Counted from the stretch's first letter, positions 17,043 through 26,454 are shown. The stretch is DNA of 64,000 bases from Thalassobacillus devorans MSP14 (GCF_000496835.1 NZ_KI543236.1:521636-585635); one strand, 5' to 3'. Program-made: numbers and translations. The notes: generated by a model from the sequence alone, not told the origin.

Positions 17043-18662
17043 ATGGTATATTCACAAGACCCTCAAAACCAGGTGGATGCTGTGGTACTTGGTGCCGGCT
17101 TTTCTGGTTTGTACATGCTGTATCGTCTTCGCGAAGCAGGTTTTTCAACTCGTGTCTTTGAAGCGGCTGATGGTGTCGGCGGGGTGTGGTATTGGAACCG
17201 GTACCCTGGAGCGCGGTGTGATTCGGAGAGTGTTTATTATAATTACACTTTCTCGGAAGAGCTTTTCAAGGAATGGTCCTGGTCGTCCAGGTATCCGGAG
17301 CAGCCGGAAATTCTGCGCTATTTGAATTATGTGGCGGACAAGTTTGAATTGAAACCGGATATCACGTTCAATACGCGGGTAACGTCGGCGGTTTACGATG
17401 AAGCAGCTAACAGGTGGCAGGTGAAAACCGATACAGGTGAAACTGTTTCGGCGAAATACTTTATTACCGGGGTAGGCTGCATCTCTTCGGCCAACGTACC
17501 GAACATACCGGGGCTTAATGATTTTGAAGGACAAGCCTATCATACGGGACATTGGCCCCATGAAAAAGTCGATTTCACAGGGAAGCGTGTCGGCGTTATC
17601 GGGACAGGCTCCAGTGGCATCCAGTCCATCCCTGTCATTGCCAAAGAAGCAGCTCACCTGACTGTCTTCCAGCGAACTCCTCAATACAGCGTTCCAGCAC
17701 AGAACCATACATACACGAAGGAGTTCGTGGAGGAGGTAAAGAATAAGTACAGTGAGATCAGAAGACAGATGAAGGAAACGGTAGCTGGATTACGGTTCGA
17801 GTTTGGGGAGCAATCTGTCCTCGATGATCCCCCGGAAGTCCGGCGGCAAAAGTTACAGGAAGGCTGGGAAAAAGGCGGCTGGGAAATCTTATTTACGTAT
17901 AACGACCTTCTCGCTAATGAAGAAGGAAATGAACTTGTTGCCGAATTCATTCGTGAAAAAATACAGGAAATCGTTGATGATCCGGAAACAGCGAAGAAAC
18001 TCACGCCTGACCATTTTTATGGAACGAAACGGGCCATCGTTGATACCGACTATTTTGAGACGTATAACCGGGACAATGTCCGATTAGTAGATGTAAAAGC
18101 TTCTCCAATCGAAGCGATTACTCCGAAAGGGATCCGTACAACTGATAATGAGTATGGACTGGATGCACTCGTATTTGCAACGGGGTTTGATGGCATGACT
18201 GGTTCGCTCTTCAAAATCGATATCCGCGGCAAGGATGGGGTTTCCTTAAAAGAAAAGTGGGAAAACGGGGCCAAAACGAGAACATACCTTGGGCTGACGA
18301 CGGCTGGATTCCCGAATATGTTCATGCTGACAGGGCCGGAAAGCCCTTCGGTTTTAGGTAATATGCCGGCGACCATTGAACAGCATGTCGAGTGGGTCTC
18401 TGATTGTATCAATCACTTGCGAGACAATCAAGTAGATGTCATGGAAGCAGAAAGCCAGGCAGAAGAGGAGTGGAGCGCTCACTGCAAAGAACTTGCCGAT
18501 GCGACACTTTATACGAAGACGGATTCCTGGTATACCGGAGCGAACATTTCAGGGAAAGCACGCGGATTTCCTATTTATGTTGGGGGTTATGGTGCTTACA
18601 GGGAGATTTGTGACGACGTAGCAGTGAATGGATATAAAGGGTTTTCGTTTAAGCAGGTTTAA
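17043..18662 (+). CDS. Baeyer-Villiger monooxygenase (FAD/NADPH)
   Basis: 539-aa class B flavoprotein monooxygenase that would insert one oxygen atom beside a carbonyl, turning ketones into esters or lactones using NADPH and O2. It has two Rossmann motifs (GAGFSG at 17-22 for FAD; GTGSSG at 187-192 for NADPH) and between them the Baeyer-Villiger fingerprint FxGxxxHxxxW as FEGQAYHTGHWP at 161-172. Length fits cyclohexanone-monooxygenase relatives. The ATG has an AAAGGAGG site. An esterase gene follows 38 bases later, which fits hydrolysis of the ester product. The ketone is unknown. Confidence 0.92.
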   Translation: MVYSQDPQNQVDAVVLGAGFSGLYMLYRLREAGFSTRVFEAADGVGGVWYWNRYPGARCDSESVYYNYTFSEELFKEWSWSSRYPEQPEILRYLNYVADKFELKPDITFNTRVTSAVYDEAANRWQVKTDTGETVSAKYFITGVGCISSANVPNIPGLNDFEGQAYHTGHWPHEKVDFTGKRVGVIGTGSSGIQSIPVIAKEAAHLTVFQRTPQYSVPAQNHTYTKEFVEEVKNKYSEIRRQMKETVAGLRFEFGEQSVLDDPPEVRRQKLQEGWEKGGWEILFTYNDLLANEEGNELVAEFIREKIQEIVDDPETAKKLTPDHFYGTKRAIVDTDYFETYNRDNVRLVDVKASPIEAITPKGIRTTDNEYGLDALVFATGFDGMTGSLFKIDIRGKDGVSLKEKWENGAKTRTYLGLTTAGFPNMFMLTGPESPSVLGNMPATIEQHVEWVSDCINHLRDNQVDVMEAESQAEEEWSAHCKELADATLYTKTDSWYTGANISGKARGFPIYVGGYGAYREICDDVAVNGYKGFSFKQV

Positions 18663-18700
18663 TTAAAAGCTTTATCAAATGAAAATAGGGGGGCTGTCTT

Positions 18701-19630
18701 ATGGTTCTTGATCCGCAAGCAAAGTTTCTGTTAGAACAAATGGAAGCGGCGGGTGACCCGCCGATGCACGAGTTGACTCCAGAAGAAGCGAGGGCTTCTA
18801 CAGATTTTTCTCCTCTTGCAGGTGAGCCGGTGGAAGTAGCGAAGGTGGAAAATCGTACGGTACCGAGTGCAGCAGGAGATATTCCAGTCCGTATTTATAC
18901 ACCGGAAGGGGAAGGGCCGTTTCCGGCACTGGTTTTTTATCATGGCGGCGGATGGGTAATCGGTGATTTGGATACGGTTGATGTTCCGTGTCGACTGCTT
19001 GCCAACCAAAGTAATTGTGTTGTTATTTCGGTAGATTATCGATTGGCACCGGAGCATAAATTCCCTGCTGCCGCTGATGATGCCTATGCTGTAGCAAAAT
19101 GGGCGGTTGAGCATGGTGCATCGATTGACGTGGACAGTAATCGTGTAGCGGTTGGCGGAGATAGTGCCGGTGGAAACCTCGCTGCTGTTGTCGCCTTGAT
19201 GGCACGCGACAGAGGAGATTTCCCGTTAGCCTATCAATTATTGATTTACCCGGTTACTCATCATTCCTATGAAACCAAATCTTACAAAGATAACGCTGAT
19301 GGCTACCTGCTTACCAAAGATTCAATGGAATGGTTCTGGGACCACTATTTACGCACGGAATCGGATGGGAAACATCCGTATGCATCGCCTTTACTTGCCG
19401 AGAACCTGAATGGACTTCCTCCGGCACTGGTCGTTACTGCAGAATATGATCCATTGCGTGATGAAGGACAGGCTTACGCCAGGCGATTGAATGAAGCTGG
19501 TGTGGCGGTGGAAGCGAAGTGTTATGAGGGAATGATTCATGGTTTCTTCTGGATGCCTGGTGTATTGGAGCAAGGGAAGCAATGTATCGACCAGGCTTCT
19601 TCTGCATTGAAGCGGGCTTTTGAAAAATAA
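18701..19630 (+). CDS. Alpha/beta-hydrolase esterase (hormone-sensitive lipase family)
   Basis: 309-aa esterase of bacterial lipase family IV. The oxyanion-hole motif HGGGW is at 81-85, the nucleophile elbow GDSAGG at 153-158 with Ser155, the catalytic Asp in YDPLRDEG and the His in MIHGFFW near the C-terminus. It is cytosolic, with no signal peptide. It is cotranscribed with the Baeyer-Villiger monooxygenase, so it plausibly hydrolyses the ester that enzyme makes; this coupling is inference from the operon. The ATG has a GGGGGG site and a terminator follows. Confidence 0.92.
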   Translation: MVLDPQAKFLLEQMEAAGDPPMHELTPEEARASTDFSPLAGEPVEVAKVENRTVPSAAGDIPVRIYTPEGEGPFPALVFYHGGGWVIGDLDTVDVPCRLLANQSNCVVISVDYRLAPEHKFPAAADDAYAVAKWAVEHGASIDVDSNRVAVGGDSAGGNLAAVVALMARDRGDFPLAYQLLIYPVTHHSYETKSYKDNADGYLLTKDSMEWFWDHYLRTESDGKHPYASPLLAENLNGLPPALVVTAEYDPLRDEGQAYARRLNEAGVAVEAKCYEGMIHGFFWMPGVLEQGKQCIDQASSALKRAFEK

Positions 19631-19644
19631 TATTAGAATAGAAG

Positions 19645-19677
19645 AAAAACACTTCTTGTGGTGGAAGTGTTTTTTTC
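19645..19677 (+). terminator. Terminator after the BVMO-esterase pair
   Basis: AAAAACACTTC ... GGAAGTGTTTTTTT stem-loop with a T run. Confidence 0.85.
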
Positions 19678-19688
19678 TTTTAATGAAG

Positions 19689-19738
19689 GTGTCTAACCCA
19701 ACTCCATTAATTCTCTAGCATGATGAGGATCAGGCATC
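19689..19738. repeat. Dispersed palindromic element, degenerate copy
   Basis: GTGTCTAACCCAACTCC ... TGAGGATCAGGCAT aligns along its whole length with the copy at 39645, but the left arm has drifted. Confidence 0.55.
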
Positions 19739-19769
19739 GTTCTTTAGTTTTTCTACTATTTTATTTTGA

Positions 19770-20171
19770 TCAGACAGGTAATTTGCTGTTAATGATCGCC
19801 TTATCACTCGTAGTATCGAACTGTTGTTTTTTATGGTAGAAGAAGTAGGAACCGAACAATAGAATGTAAAAGATTAAGAAAGAACTTACGGGATCTCCCA
19901 CAGAAAAAGTCGAATACATCGCTCCTGTGAGATCAATCGCAAAGCCGGCGTATGCCCATTCTGTAATTCGAGGAAAACCAGGTACCAATATCGCAATCAC
20001 ACCCAGTAATTTGGCAACTCCGAGAAATGGGATAAGGTAGGCAGGGTAACCTAAGTGGTCGAATAGTGTGATGGCATCGGGGTGAGATAGAATATTAGTT
20101 ATACCACTAAAGAGCATTAATGCTGTCAGAAGACCTGTGGAAATCCAATAAGCAATGGAAAGTTTTTTCAT
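19770..20171 (-). CDS. DoxX-like membrane protein
   Basis: 133-aa four-helix membrane protein of the DoxX/DoxD type. An N-terminal helix, then FSGITNILSHPDAITLFDHLGYP and LIPFLGVAKLLGVIAIL, match family conserved blocks. Function is unclear; members are often linked to redox or stress responses. The ATG at 20171 follows AAAGGAGGAAAG. A longer frame to 20264 has no ribosome site. It stands alone. Confidence 0.8.
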   Translation of the reverse strand: MKKLSIAYWISTGLLTALMLFSGITNILSHPDAITLFDHLGYPAYLIPFLGVAKLLGVIAILVPGFPRITEWAYAGFAIDLTGAMYSTFSVGDPVSSFLIFYILLFGSYFFYHKKQQFDTTSDKAIINSKLPV

Positions 20172-20381
20172 GTTTTCTTTCCTCCTTTCGTTTACTACGT
20201 TATAAAGATTATCATTTATAAATGTGTAAAGTTTCTTCTGAATTGCTGAACTTTCAAAAAACACAATTAAGATTTTATGAAGGTGCCTGCCACTTATCCT
20301 TAAAAGTATGGAAGAAATGTGTAAATTTCATTTCCTTTTGATTACATTAGAGGTTTTAAACAATTTTTTTGTTAGAATGAA

Positions 20382-20487
20382 AATGCAGTACAAGCTGCTT
20401 ACCAAAAGCCCGCCCCCTGGCGTTTGGTAAAATAACTTTCCAACATGAGCAGGGACGCAAACACATTGGTGTTTGCGTCTTTTTTTG
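20382..20487 (+). ncRNA. Candidate structured leader RNA with terminator
   Basis: An outer stem GCTGCT / AGCAG encloses an inner hairpin (TACCAAA ... TTTGGTA) with a C-rich loop region. A strong terminator hairpin at 20454-20487 (GACGCAAACAC / GTGTTTGCGTC plus T7) follows directly. The nicotinamidase-like gene starts 67 bases later. The layout suits an attenuating riboswitch-like leader or a short independent RNA. It does not match any riboswitch consensus I could recall, including preQ1, ZTP, THF, fluoride and guanidine classes. Confidence 0.4.
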
Positions 20488-20553
20488 CGGGTTAAATATG
20501 TCTTTACATATATACATACATGTGTAAAATTATATCTGAGAGGGGGCTTTTAG

Positions 20554-21129
20554 ATGAACAGGTGTTTACTTGTGGTTGATTATACCAATGATTTTGTGGC
20601 AGACGATGGCGCGTTAACGTGTGGAAAGCCGGGGCAGGACATTGAACATGACTTACAAACGCTAGTGAAACAATGGGTAGAAGACAAAGAACCGGTCGTT
20701 TTTGCGGTGGATCTTCATCACAAGAACGATCAGTATCATCCGGAGCACAAACTTTTTCCTCCCCATAATATTGAAGGGACAGATGGCAGGAAGCTGTATG
20801 GTTCGCTTCAGGGATATTATGAGGAAAACAACTTCCTGGATCATGTAAGGTGGATGGATAAAACACGATATAGTGCGTTTGCCGGTACAGACCTTGACCT
20901 TTATTTAAAAGAAAGAGGAATCAAGGAAATTCACCTTACAGGTGTCTGCACGGATATTTGTGTGCTTCACACAGCTATGGATGCTTACAACTTAGGATAT
21001 TCCATCGTTGTTTACGAGCCTGCTGTTGCCAGTTTTAATGAAGAAGGCCATAAGTGGGCGCTTGGTCATTTTGAAAATGTGCTCGGTGCCAAAGTTGTAA
21101 CTATTGATGAACGAGCTGAAAAAATATAA
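20554..21129 (+). CDS. Nicotinamidase-like cysteine hydrolase (isochorismatase superfamily)
   Basis: 191-aa single-domain cysteine hydrolase. The catalytic triad is Asp9 (VVDYTNDF), Lys103 (MDKTRYSAF) and Cys136 (GVCTDICVLHTA). The metal-site pattern Asp53-x-His55 with His71 is the one seen in nicotinamidases (PncA), which convert nicotinamide to nicotinate for NAD salvage. That assignment is likely but not certain within this superfamily. The ATG has a GAGGGGGC site. A terminator-ended candidate RNA lies upstream. Confidence 0.8.
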   Translation: MNRCLLVVDYTNDFVADDGALTCGKPGQDIEHDLQTLVKQWVEDKEPVVFAVDLHHKNDQYHPEHKLFPPHNIEGTDGRKLYGSLQGYYEENNFLDHVRWMDKTRYSAFAGTDLDLYLKERGIKEIHLTGVCTDICVLHTAMDAYNLGYSIVVYEPAVASFNEEGHKWALGHFENVLGAKVVTIDERAEKI

Positions 21130-21265
21130 TAGACAATTATTATCCTTTCTCATGGCATACCTAGTCATGGGGGAGGCATTTTTTATGTACCTTACCACAT
21201 AGTTATAGTATGGTTTGATTACTGGCTGTTCCAAAAAAATTAATGATACATATGAGGTGATTCAA

Positions 21266-21817
21266 ATGAAGGTTGGCGTAATATATGGAAGTACGAGAGA
21301 AAACGGAAATACAGAGCTGTTAACAGAAGAAGTCGTTAAAAATTTACCGGAGGTCGTCAGAATTGACCTTAAAAGGTATCGTTACCAAGACATTATTGAT
21401 CAAAGGCATGATGAAAATGGATTTTCTCCCGTGGATGATGAGTACAATCAAATCATTGACCAAATCATTGATTGTGAGGTTTTAATTTTTGCTACCCCGA
21501 TATATTGGTATGGCATGAGCAGTGTCATGAAACGCTTTATCGATCGCTGGTCGCAGACGGTGAGAGATGAAAAATACCCGGATTTTAAAGAACAAATGAG
21601 TAAGAAACAAGCCTATATTGTTGCGGTCGGTGGAGATGAGCCCCGTGTGAAAGGTCTCCCGCTTGTCCAACAGTTCAGGTATATCTGCGAATTTATCGGA
21701 TTGAATTATAAAGGTTATCTCCTGGGGGAGGGTGGAAAACCTAAAGAGATTCTTAACGATAAGGCAGCTTTGGAGGATGCACAGAAGTTAGGAGAATTGA
21801 TAAAGAGAAGAGCTTGA
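21266..21817 (+). CDS. NAD(P)H-dependent FMN reductase / flavodoxin-like protein
   Basis: 183-aa flavodoxin-fold protein: YGSTRENGNTE phosphate-binding loop at about residues 6-16 and ATPIYWYGMSSVMKRFIDRWSQ in pattern at about 78-99, typical of FMN-dependent NAD(P)H reductases. The ATG at 21266 has a GAGGTG site. The frame extends upstream to 21215 without a site. The electron acceptor is unknown. It ends at a palindromic element that serves as terminator. Confidence 0.85.
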   Translation: MKVGVIYGSTRENGNTELLTEEVVKNLPEVVRIDLKRYRYQDIIDQRHDENGFSPVDDEYNQIIDQIIDCEVLIFATPIYWYGMSSVMKRFIDRWSQTVRDEKYPDFKEQMSKKQAYIVAVGGDEPRVKGLPLVQQFRYICEFIGLNYKGYLLGEGGKPKEILNDKAALEDAQKLGELIKRRA

Positions 21818-21827
21818 GGCTTGTGAC

Positions 21828-21883
21828 GTGCCTGGCCCCCGTTGCGCTAATGCTTTAGCGTGCTGGGGGTCAGGCACTTTTTT
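21828..21883. terminator. Dispersed palindromic element, copy c, acting as terminator
   Basis: Arms GTGCCTGGCCCCC and GGGGGTCAGGCAC with an inner GCGCTAA / TTTAGCGT pairing and T7 on the right. It lies between the convergent FMN reductase and gbsR genes. The best-paired member of the element family in this window. Confidence 0.85.
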
Positions 21884-22446
21884 TATTCTTCCGGGTTCGT
21901 TTTTTCAATCGGGAGAAATTCAAAGATTTCTCCGGAGTCAATGGATTGGGCCAGCTGCTCCAGCCAATGGCAGTAACTCCTGTATTCCGCGAGCTGCTTT
22001 AAGTCTTGTTCTGCCCGCTGTTTTACTTTTTCTTCTGCATCTTCATCCTCGAGTATTTCTTTCAATTTCTCTTCCGCATAATTGATGGCGGTCAGGTTTA
22101 ATTTGGCTTCTCTTTCCCACTTATCCCCGAAGAACTGGGAAAAATAATGAAAGAAATTTTTCTCAGCCAAAAACAGGTCTTTCCGTGTTCCTTTTTTCCA
22201 GACTTTCTTTACAATATCGATGTCTTGTAATTTGCGGACGGCGGTGCTCATACTTGGTTTGCTCATGCCAAGTTCATCTTTCATATCATCAAGGGTCTGG
22301 GGATCATGCTTGAAGTACAGGGTCGCGTATAGTCTGCCGATGGATGGGGTTACGCCGTAAAGGTCCATGGTTTCGGCGATTGAGTTAATGACCGCGCGTT
22401 CTGCCTGTTCCAGCAATTCTTCTGAGTTCTTCTGATTTTCTTCCAA
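21883..22446 (-). CDS. gbsR: GbsR-type choline-responsive repressor
   Basis: About 188-aa MarR-like GbsR family regulator: winged helix near residues 25-95 with TPSIGRLYATLYF and MSKPSMSTAVRKL, then a C-terminal helical region. In Bacillus subtilis GbsR senses choline and represses gbsAB. Here it is divergent from gbsA and betA, the same logic. The likely start is TTG at 22446, 6 bases after GAGAGGG; the longer frame to 22482 lacks a site and runs toward the operator-like palindrome at 22485. A paralogue is at 36741-37307. Confidence 0.88.
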   Translation of the reverse strand: MEENQKNSEELLEQAERAVINSIAETMDLYGVTPSIGRLYATLYFKHDPQTLDDMKDELGMSKPSMSTAVRKLQDIDIVKKVWKKGTRKDLFLAEKNFFHYFSQFFGDKWEREAKLNLTAINYAEEKLKEILEDEDAEEKVKQRAEQDLKQLAEYRSYCHWLEQLAQSIDSGEIFEFLPIEKTNPEE

Positions 22447-22484
22447 TACAATCCCTCTCTTCATAGGTTTCGTACTATTCAATA

Positions 22485-22504
22485 AGTTAAATATGAATTT
22501 AACT
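22485..22504. promoter_or_regulatory. Palindromic operator candidate (GbsR)
   Basis: Perfect inverted repeat AGTTAAAT-ATGA-ATTTAACT in front of gbsR. A related GTTAAATATGTTAAA lies at 22599-22613, just after the gbsA promoter. Confidence 0.5.
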
Positions 22505-22563
22505 ACTTTAATATTTACTATAACGCAACTTTAAAGAATGTCAAAAGAGAAAATGAGTGCTAG

Positions 22564-22592
22564 TTTACAACGAAAATCGAGTATGCTACTAT
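22564..22592 (+). promoter_or_regulatory. Sigma-A promoter of gbsA-betA
   Basis: TTTACA, 17 bases, TACTAT. A GTTAAAT-type motif follows at about +7 (22599), placed so that a bound repressor would block the polymerase. Confidence 0.55.
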
Positions 22593-22651
22593 TAATTGTG
22601 TTAAATATGTTAAAAATAAATTTAATAAAATAAATATAAGGAGTGAAGGGC

Positions 22652-24118
22652 ATGAAAAAAATGTTCATTAATGGGGCTTGGACGGAAGCCCGTTCCGGAA
22701 AAACGAGGGAAATCATCAACCCATTCAATCAGGAAGTTATCGCTACAGCAGCGGAAGGGGACGCAGAGGATACGAAACTGGCAATCGCTGCGGCCCGGGA
22801 AGCTTTCGATCATGGGGAATGGAGTCATACCCCTGCTTCTGAACGAGGAAAAAAAGTACTCGAGATTGCCAGATTGATAGAAAGAGACAGGGAAGAGCTG
22901 TCAGAGTTAGAATCGCTTGATACCGGAAAAACCATCGAAGAAAGTCGTGCCGATATGGACGATATTGCAGAGGTTTTCCGTTATTTCGCCGGGCTGGCTG
23001 ATAAGGACGGCGGAGAAATAATCGAATCTCCAATCCCGAACAGTCAAAGTAAGGTTGTTCGTGAACCAGTTGGCGTGTGCGGGCAAATCACACCATGGAA
23101 TTATCCCTTGTTACAAGCGGCCTGGAAAATTGCTCCCGCGCTTGCAGCTGGCAATACCATCGTGATGAAACCGAGTGAAATCACCCCACTGACGACAGTA
23201 AAGGTGACGGAGTTAATGGAAGAAGCTGGTTTTCCGAATGGTGTCGTCAACCTGGTTCTCGGTGAAGGAGCGTCTGTTGGTAATGAACTGGCTGTCAGCC
23301 ATGACGTCGACCTTATTTCCTTTACCGGCGGCATTGTGACAGGCAAGAAAATTATGCAGGCAGCAAGCGGCAATGTGAAAAAGATTGCGCTAGAGCTTGG
23401 CGGAAAAAATCCGAATATCGTATTTTCGGATGCTGATTTTGATACAGCTGTTGACCAGGCGTTGAATGCAGCGTTCTTCCATGCCGGTCAGGTTTGTTCG
23501 GCAGGAGCCAGGTTACTCGTGGAAGATTCGCTTCATGACCGCTTTGTCGAAGCACTGGCAGAAAGAACGAAAAGAATTAAACTTGGCAACGGATTTGATG
23601 AGGATACAGAGTCCGGGCCGTTAATTTCTGCAGAGCACCGGGCTAAAGTGGAAAAATACGTGGAGGTCGGTAAAGAGGAAGGAGCTACTGTGTTAGTTGG
23701 CGGCTCCCGTCCGGAAGATCCTGAACTTCAAGATGGCTTTTTCTATTTGCCGACGATTCTGACCGATTGCCGTTCTGATATGACGATCGTCCAGGAAGAG
23801 GTTTTCGGTCCCGTTTTGACAGTCGAACGGTTTGAAAATGAAGAACAAGCCGTGCGCCTTGCGAACGATACGATCTATGGTCTTGCCGGTGCTGTCTGGA
23901 CGTCGGACGTGGGTAAGGCCGAACGTGTGGCTGCCCAATTACGCATGGGGACCGTTTGGATCAACGACTTTCACCCCTATTTTGCGCAGGCGCCGTGGGG
24001 TGGATATAAACAGTCCGGAATTGGACGTGAGTTAGGCAAGCCTGGATTAGAAGAGTACACAGAAACGAAACATGTGTATCGGAATCTCAAACCGGAGCCG
24101 ATAAATTGGTTTAAATAA
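22652..24118 (+). CDS. gbsA: Betaine aldehyde dehydrogenase
   Basis: 488-aa NAD(P)+-dependent aldehyde dehydrogenase that oxidises glycine betaine aldehyde to the osmoprotectant glycine betaine. The general base Glu248 (ALELGGKNP) and nucleophile Cys282 (GQVCSAGARL) are present, with PWNYPLLQ and FTGG cofactor-binding blocks. The ATG at 22652 lies 8 bases after AGGAG; an earlier GTG has worse spacing. It is followed 52 bases later by the choline dehydrogenase gene and is divergent from gbsR, which supports the substrate call. Confidence 0.93.
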   Translation: MKKMFINGAWTEARSGKTREIINPFNQEVIATAAEGDAEDTKLAIAAAREAFDHGEWSHTPASERGKKVLEIARLIERDREELSELESLDTGKTIEESRADMDDIAEVFRYFAGLADKDGGEIIESPIPNSQSKVVREPVGVCGQITPWNYPLLQAAWKIAPALAAGNTIVMKPSEITPLTTVKVTELMEEAGFPNGVVNLVLGEGASVGNELAVSHDVDLISFTGGIVTGKKIMQAASGNVKKIALELGGKNPNIVFSDADFDTAVDQALNAAFFHAGQVCSAGARLLVEDSLHDRFVEALAERTKRIKLGNGFDEDTESGPLISAEHRAKVEKYVEVGKEEGATVLVGGSRPEDPELQDGFFYLPTILTDCRSDMTIVQEEVFGPVLTVERFENEEQAVRLANDTIYGLAGAVWTSDVGKAERVAAQLRMGTVWINDFHPYFAQAPWGGYKQSGIGRELGKPGLEEYTETKHVYRNLKPEPINWFK

Positions 24119-24170
24119 TTGTTTTAGAAATAAATGAGCGTGTTTGGTGAATTTCAAGGAGGTTTGTAAG

Positions 24171-25856
24171 ATGAGTGAAAGATATGATTATGTAATTATC
24201 GGTGGGGGCAGTGCAGGTTCTGTACTTGGCAACCGCCTTAGTGAAGATGGCAATCACAGCGTGCTTATCCTCGAGGCAGGACGCAGTGATTTTTCGTGGG
24301 ATCTGTTAATTCAAATGCCGGCTGCCTTACCATTCCCATCAGGGAAAAGCTTGTACGACTGGAAATACGAATCTGATCCTGAACCTTATATGGAGGGGCG
24401 GCGCATCAAGCATGCCAGGGGAAAGGTGCTCGGTGGTTCGAGTTCCATCAACGGCATGATTTATCAGCGCGGTAATCCCAAGGACTATGAACGCTGGGGC
24501 GCCGATTCCGGAATGGAAACGTGGGATTTTGCCCATTGTCTTCCTTATTTTAAACGCCTGGAAAATGCGTTGGCAGCGGATTCCGATGATGAGTACCGTG
24601 GGCATGATGGTCCGATTAAATTAGAGCGCGGGCCGGCAAAGAATCCTTTATTCCAGGCTTTCTTTGACGCCGCTGTAGAAGCTGGCTATTCCCGGACACC
24701 GGATGTCAATGGTTATCGTCAGGAAGGGTTCGGACCGTTCGATAAGCACGTATACAAGGGGCGACGTATGTCCGCATCCCGTGCCTATTTGCATCCGGTT
24801 AAGCATCGGAAAAATCTTACCATAAAAACTCGTGCGTTCGTGAAAGATATCGACATTAATGGGAATCGGGCAGATGGTGTGACCTATCAGCGGAACGGCA
24901 AGATGCATCATGTGACCGCGGGTGAAGTGATCCTTGCAGGCGGCGCTATCAATACGCCACAGCTGCTTCAGTTATCCGGTGTAGGTGACCCGGAACACCT
25001 GCGCTCTGTGGGCGTGGAGCCGAAAGTGAACCTGCCAGGGGTAGGGGAGAACCTGCAGGATCATCTTGAAACCTATATCCAGTATTCCTGCCCACAACCG
25101 GTGTCCGAGCAGCCTAACCTGAAAAAAACGCGCATGCCCTGGATTGGCTTGCAGTGGATTTTAGGACGGAAAGGCCCGGCAGCTACCAACCATTTCGAAG
25201 GGGGAGGATTTGTCCGTTCCAATGAGACTGTCGACTATCCTAACCTGATGTTCCACTTCCTGCCAGTAGCGGTACGGTACGATGGGCAAAAAGCGGAAAC
25301 GGAACACGGATTCCAGGTCCACGTCGGACCGATGTACTCCGATGCCCGTGGTTCTTTGAAGATCCGTTCGAACAACCCGAAAGAGCACCCGAGTATGGTC
25401 TATAACTACCTGTCGACCGAACAGGATAAACGTGAATGGGTGGAAGCGATCCGGGTTTCCAGAGAGATAATGGCGCAGCCAGCCATGAAACCATACAATT
25501 CAGGAGAAATTTCCCCTGGACCATCTGTACAAACAGATGAAGAAATTTTGGATTGGGTGGCAAAAGACGCAGAGACGGCACTTCATCCATCCTGCACGGC
25601 TAAAATGGGACCAGAGTCTGACCCGATGGCAGTAGTCGATCCGAATACGATGAAAGTCCACGGGCTTGATAATGTCCGCGTGGTGGATGCCTCCGCCATG
25701 CCGTACGTCACAAACGGAAATATCCATGCACCGGTGCTGATGCTGGCGGAGAAGGCAGCAGATTTAATTCTAGGAAAAGACCCGCTCAAGCCGATTGAAA
25801 TCGATTATTACCGGCATGGCGTGGATCCTGAAGACGCAGGTACAGTTACCGGCTAA
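24171..25856 (+). CDS. betA: Choline dehydrogenase (GMC flavoprotein)
   Basis: 561-aa GMC oxidoreductase that oxidises choline to betaine aldehyde. The FAD motif [13 protein letters not shown] is at about residues 12-24, GMC signature 1 is [13 protein letters not shown] at about 83-95, and the C-terminal active-site region has HPSCTAKMG. The ATG has a CAAGGAGG site. B. subtilis uses the unrelated alcohol dehydrogenase GbsB for this step, whereas this organism uses a BetA-type enzyme under a GbsR-type repressor. A terminator follows at once. Confidence 0.92.
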   Translation: MSERYDYVIIGGGSAGSVLGNRLSEDGNHSVLILEAGRSDFSWDLLIQMPAALPFPSGKSLYDWKYESDPEPYMEGRRIKHARGKVLGGSSSINGMIYQRGNPKDYERWGADSGMETWDFAHCLPYFKRLENALAADSDDEYRGHDGPIKLERGPAKNPLFQAFFDAAVEAGYSRTPDVNGYRQEGFGPFDKHVYKGRRMSASRAYLHPVKHRKNLTIKTRAFVKDIDINGNRADGVTYQRNGKMHHVTAGEVILAGGAINTPQLLQLSGVGDPEHLRSVGVEPKVNLPGVGENLQDHLETYIQYSCPQPVSEQPNLKKTRMPWIGLQWILGRKGPAATNHFEGGGFVRSNETVDYPNLMFHFLPVAVRYDGQKAETEHGFQVHVGPMYSDARGSLKIRSNNPKEHPSMVYNYLSTEQDKREWVEAIRVSREIMAQPAMKPYNSGEISPGPSVQTDEEILDWVAKDAETALHPSCTAKMGPESDPMAVVDPNTMKVHGLDNVRVVDASAMPYVTNGNIHAPVLMLAEKAADLILGKDPLKPIEIDYYRHGVDPEDAGTVTG

Positions 25857-25870
25857 GTATGATAGATGAT

Positions 25871-25916
25871 AAAAAAAGAGCGTTGAATTGCACAGGCAAT
25901 TCAACGCTCTTTTTAT
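25871..25916 (+). terminator. Terminator of gbsA-betA
   Basis: Perfect stem AAAAAGAGCGTTGAATTG / CAATTCAACGCTCTTTTT; bidirectional. Confidence 0.92.
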
Positions 25917-26006
25917 GTTAAAAGTGGTCATTATCCTATAAAAAATCAGGAAAGTGCCGGCCTGTATTGTGTCCTAATTGATCCAGGCCCCTTGGTAAAG
26001 GAATTA

Positions 26007-26186
26007 TTACATTCCTCCAGGTCCTCTGTACCTGTCTTTTTCAATAGCTCTCTCCACCGCTTTTTCTTCCTCGGTTTTTTCGCGATACGGGGTGTGAAAT
26101 TTCTTTTTTTGTTTTCGTTTATCCAGATAAATCATCAAGGCAATAAACAAAACTAAAAACAATCCCCACAAGATATTTGAAAGCAC
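26007..26186 (-). CDS. Small single-pass membrane protein, 59 aa
   Basis: GTG start at 26186 with a very good AAGGAGG site 6 bases upstream. One transmembrane helix (about residues 4-23) is followed by a highly charged tail (DKRKQKKK, EKTEEEKAVERAIEKD) ending RGPGGM. No recognised family; it resembles the many short tail-charged membrane proteins of Bacillaceae. A longer frame to 26213 has no site. Function unknown. Confidence 0.6.
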   Translation of the reverse strand: MLSNILWGLFLVLFIALMIYLDKRKQKKKFHTPYREKTEEEKAVERAIEKDRYRGPGGM

Positions 26187-26420
26187 TCTATACCTCCTTT
26201 GAACAGTAAACAAACTAACCTGGGACCCTGCTAAACTTATGTGTCTCTAACAGTAATAAGATGTCAGAGCAGTGGCTATGGTTAAATCCTCTATTATACA
26301 AATACGATTAACAAACTAAATCGTTTCACTCTTTCTTCCGATATCCTGAATTATATCGTTGAGAGTATCTCTATTTTACATAGGTAAAAAACTCTCTCAT
26401 TTACATGAATAACAGTATAC

Positions 26421-26454
26421 AAAAAAGCCAGCCTCTCCAAAAAAGAGAGACTCG
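26421..26454 (-). terminator. Terminator of betaine-type binding protein gene
   Basis: Read leftward, AGTCTCTC ... GAGAGGCT stem followed by TTTTTTG. Confidence 0.55.

Noticed and set aside
17145-17708. 187-aa antisense frame within the Baeyer-Villiger gene
   Set aside because: Composition is Arg/Ser/His-rich shadow sequence; the + strand has both Rossmann motifs and the BVMO fingerprint.
20382-20487. Assignment of the leader RNA to a known riboswitch class
   Set aside because: The visible motifs do not fit preQ1, ZTP, THF, fluoride or guanidine consensus sequences as I know them.
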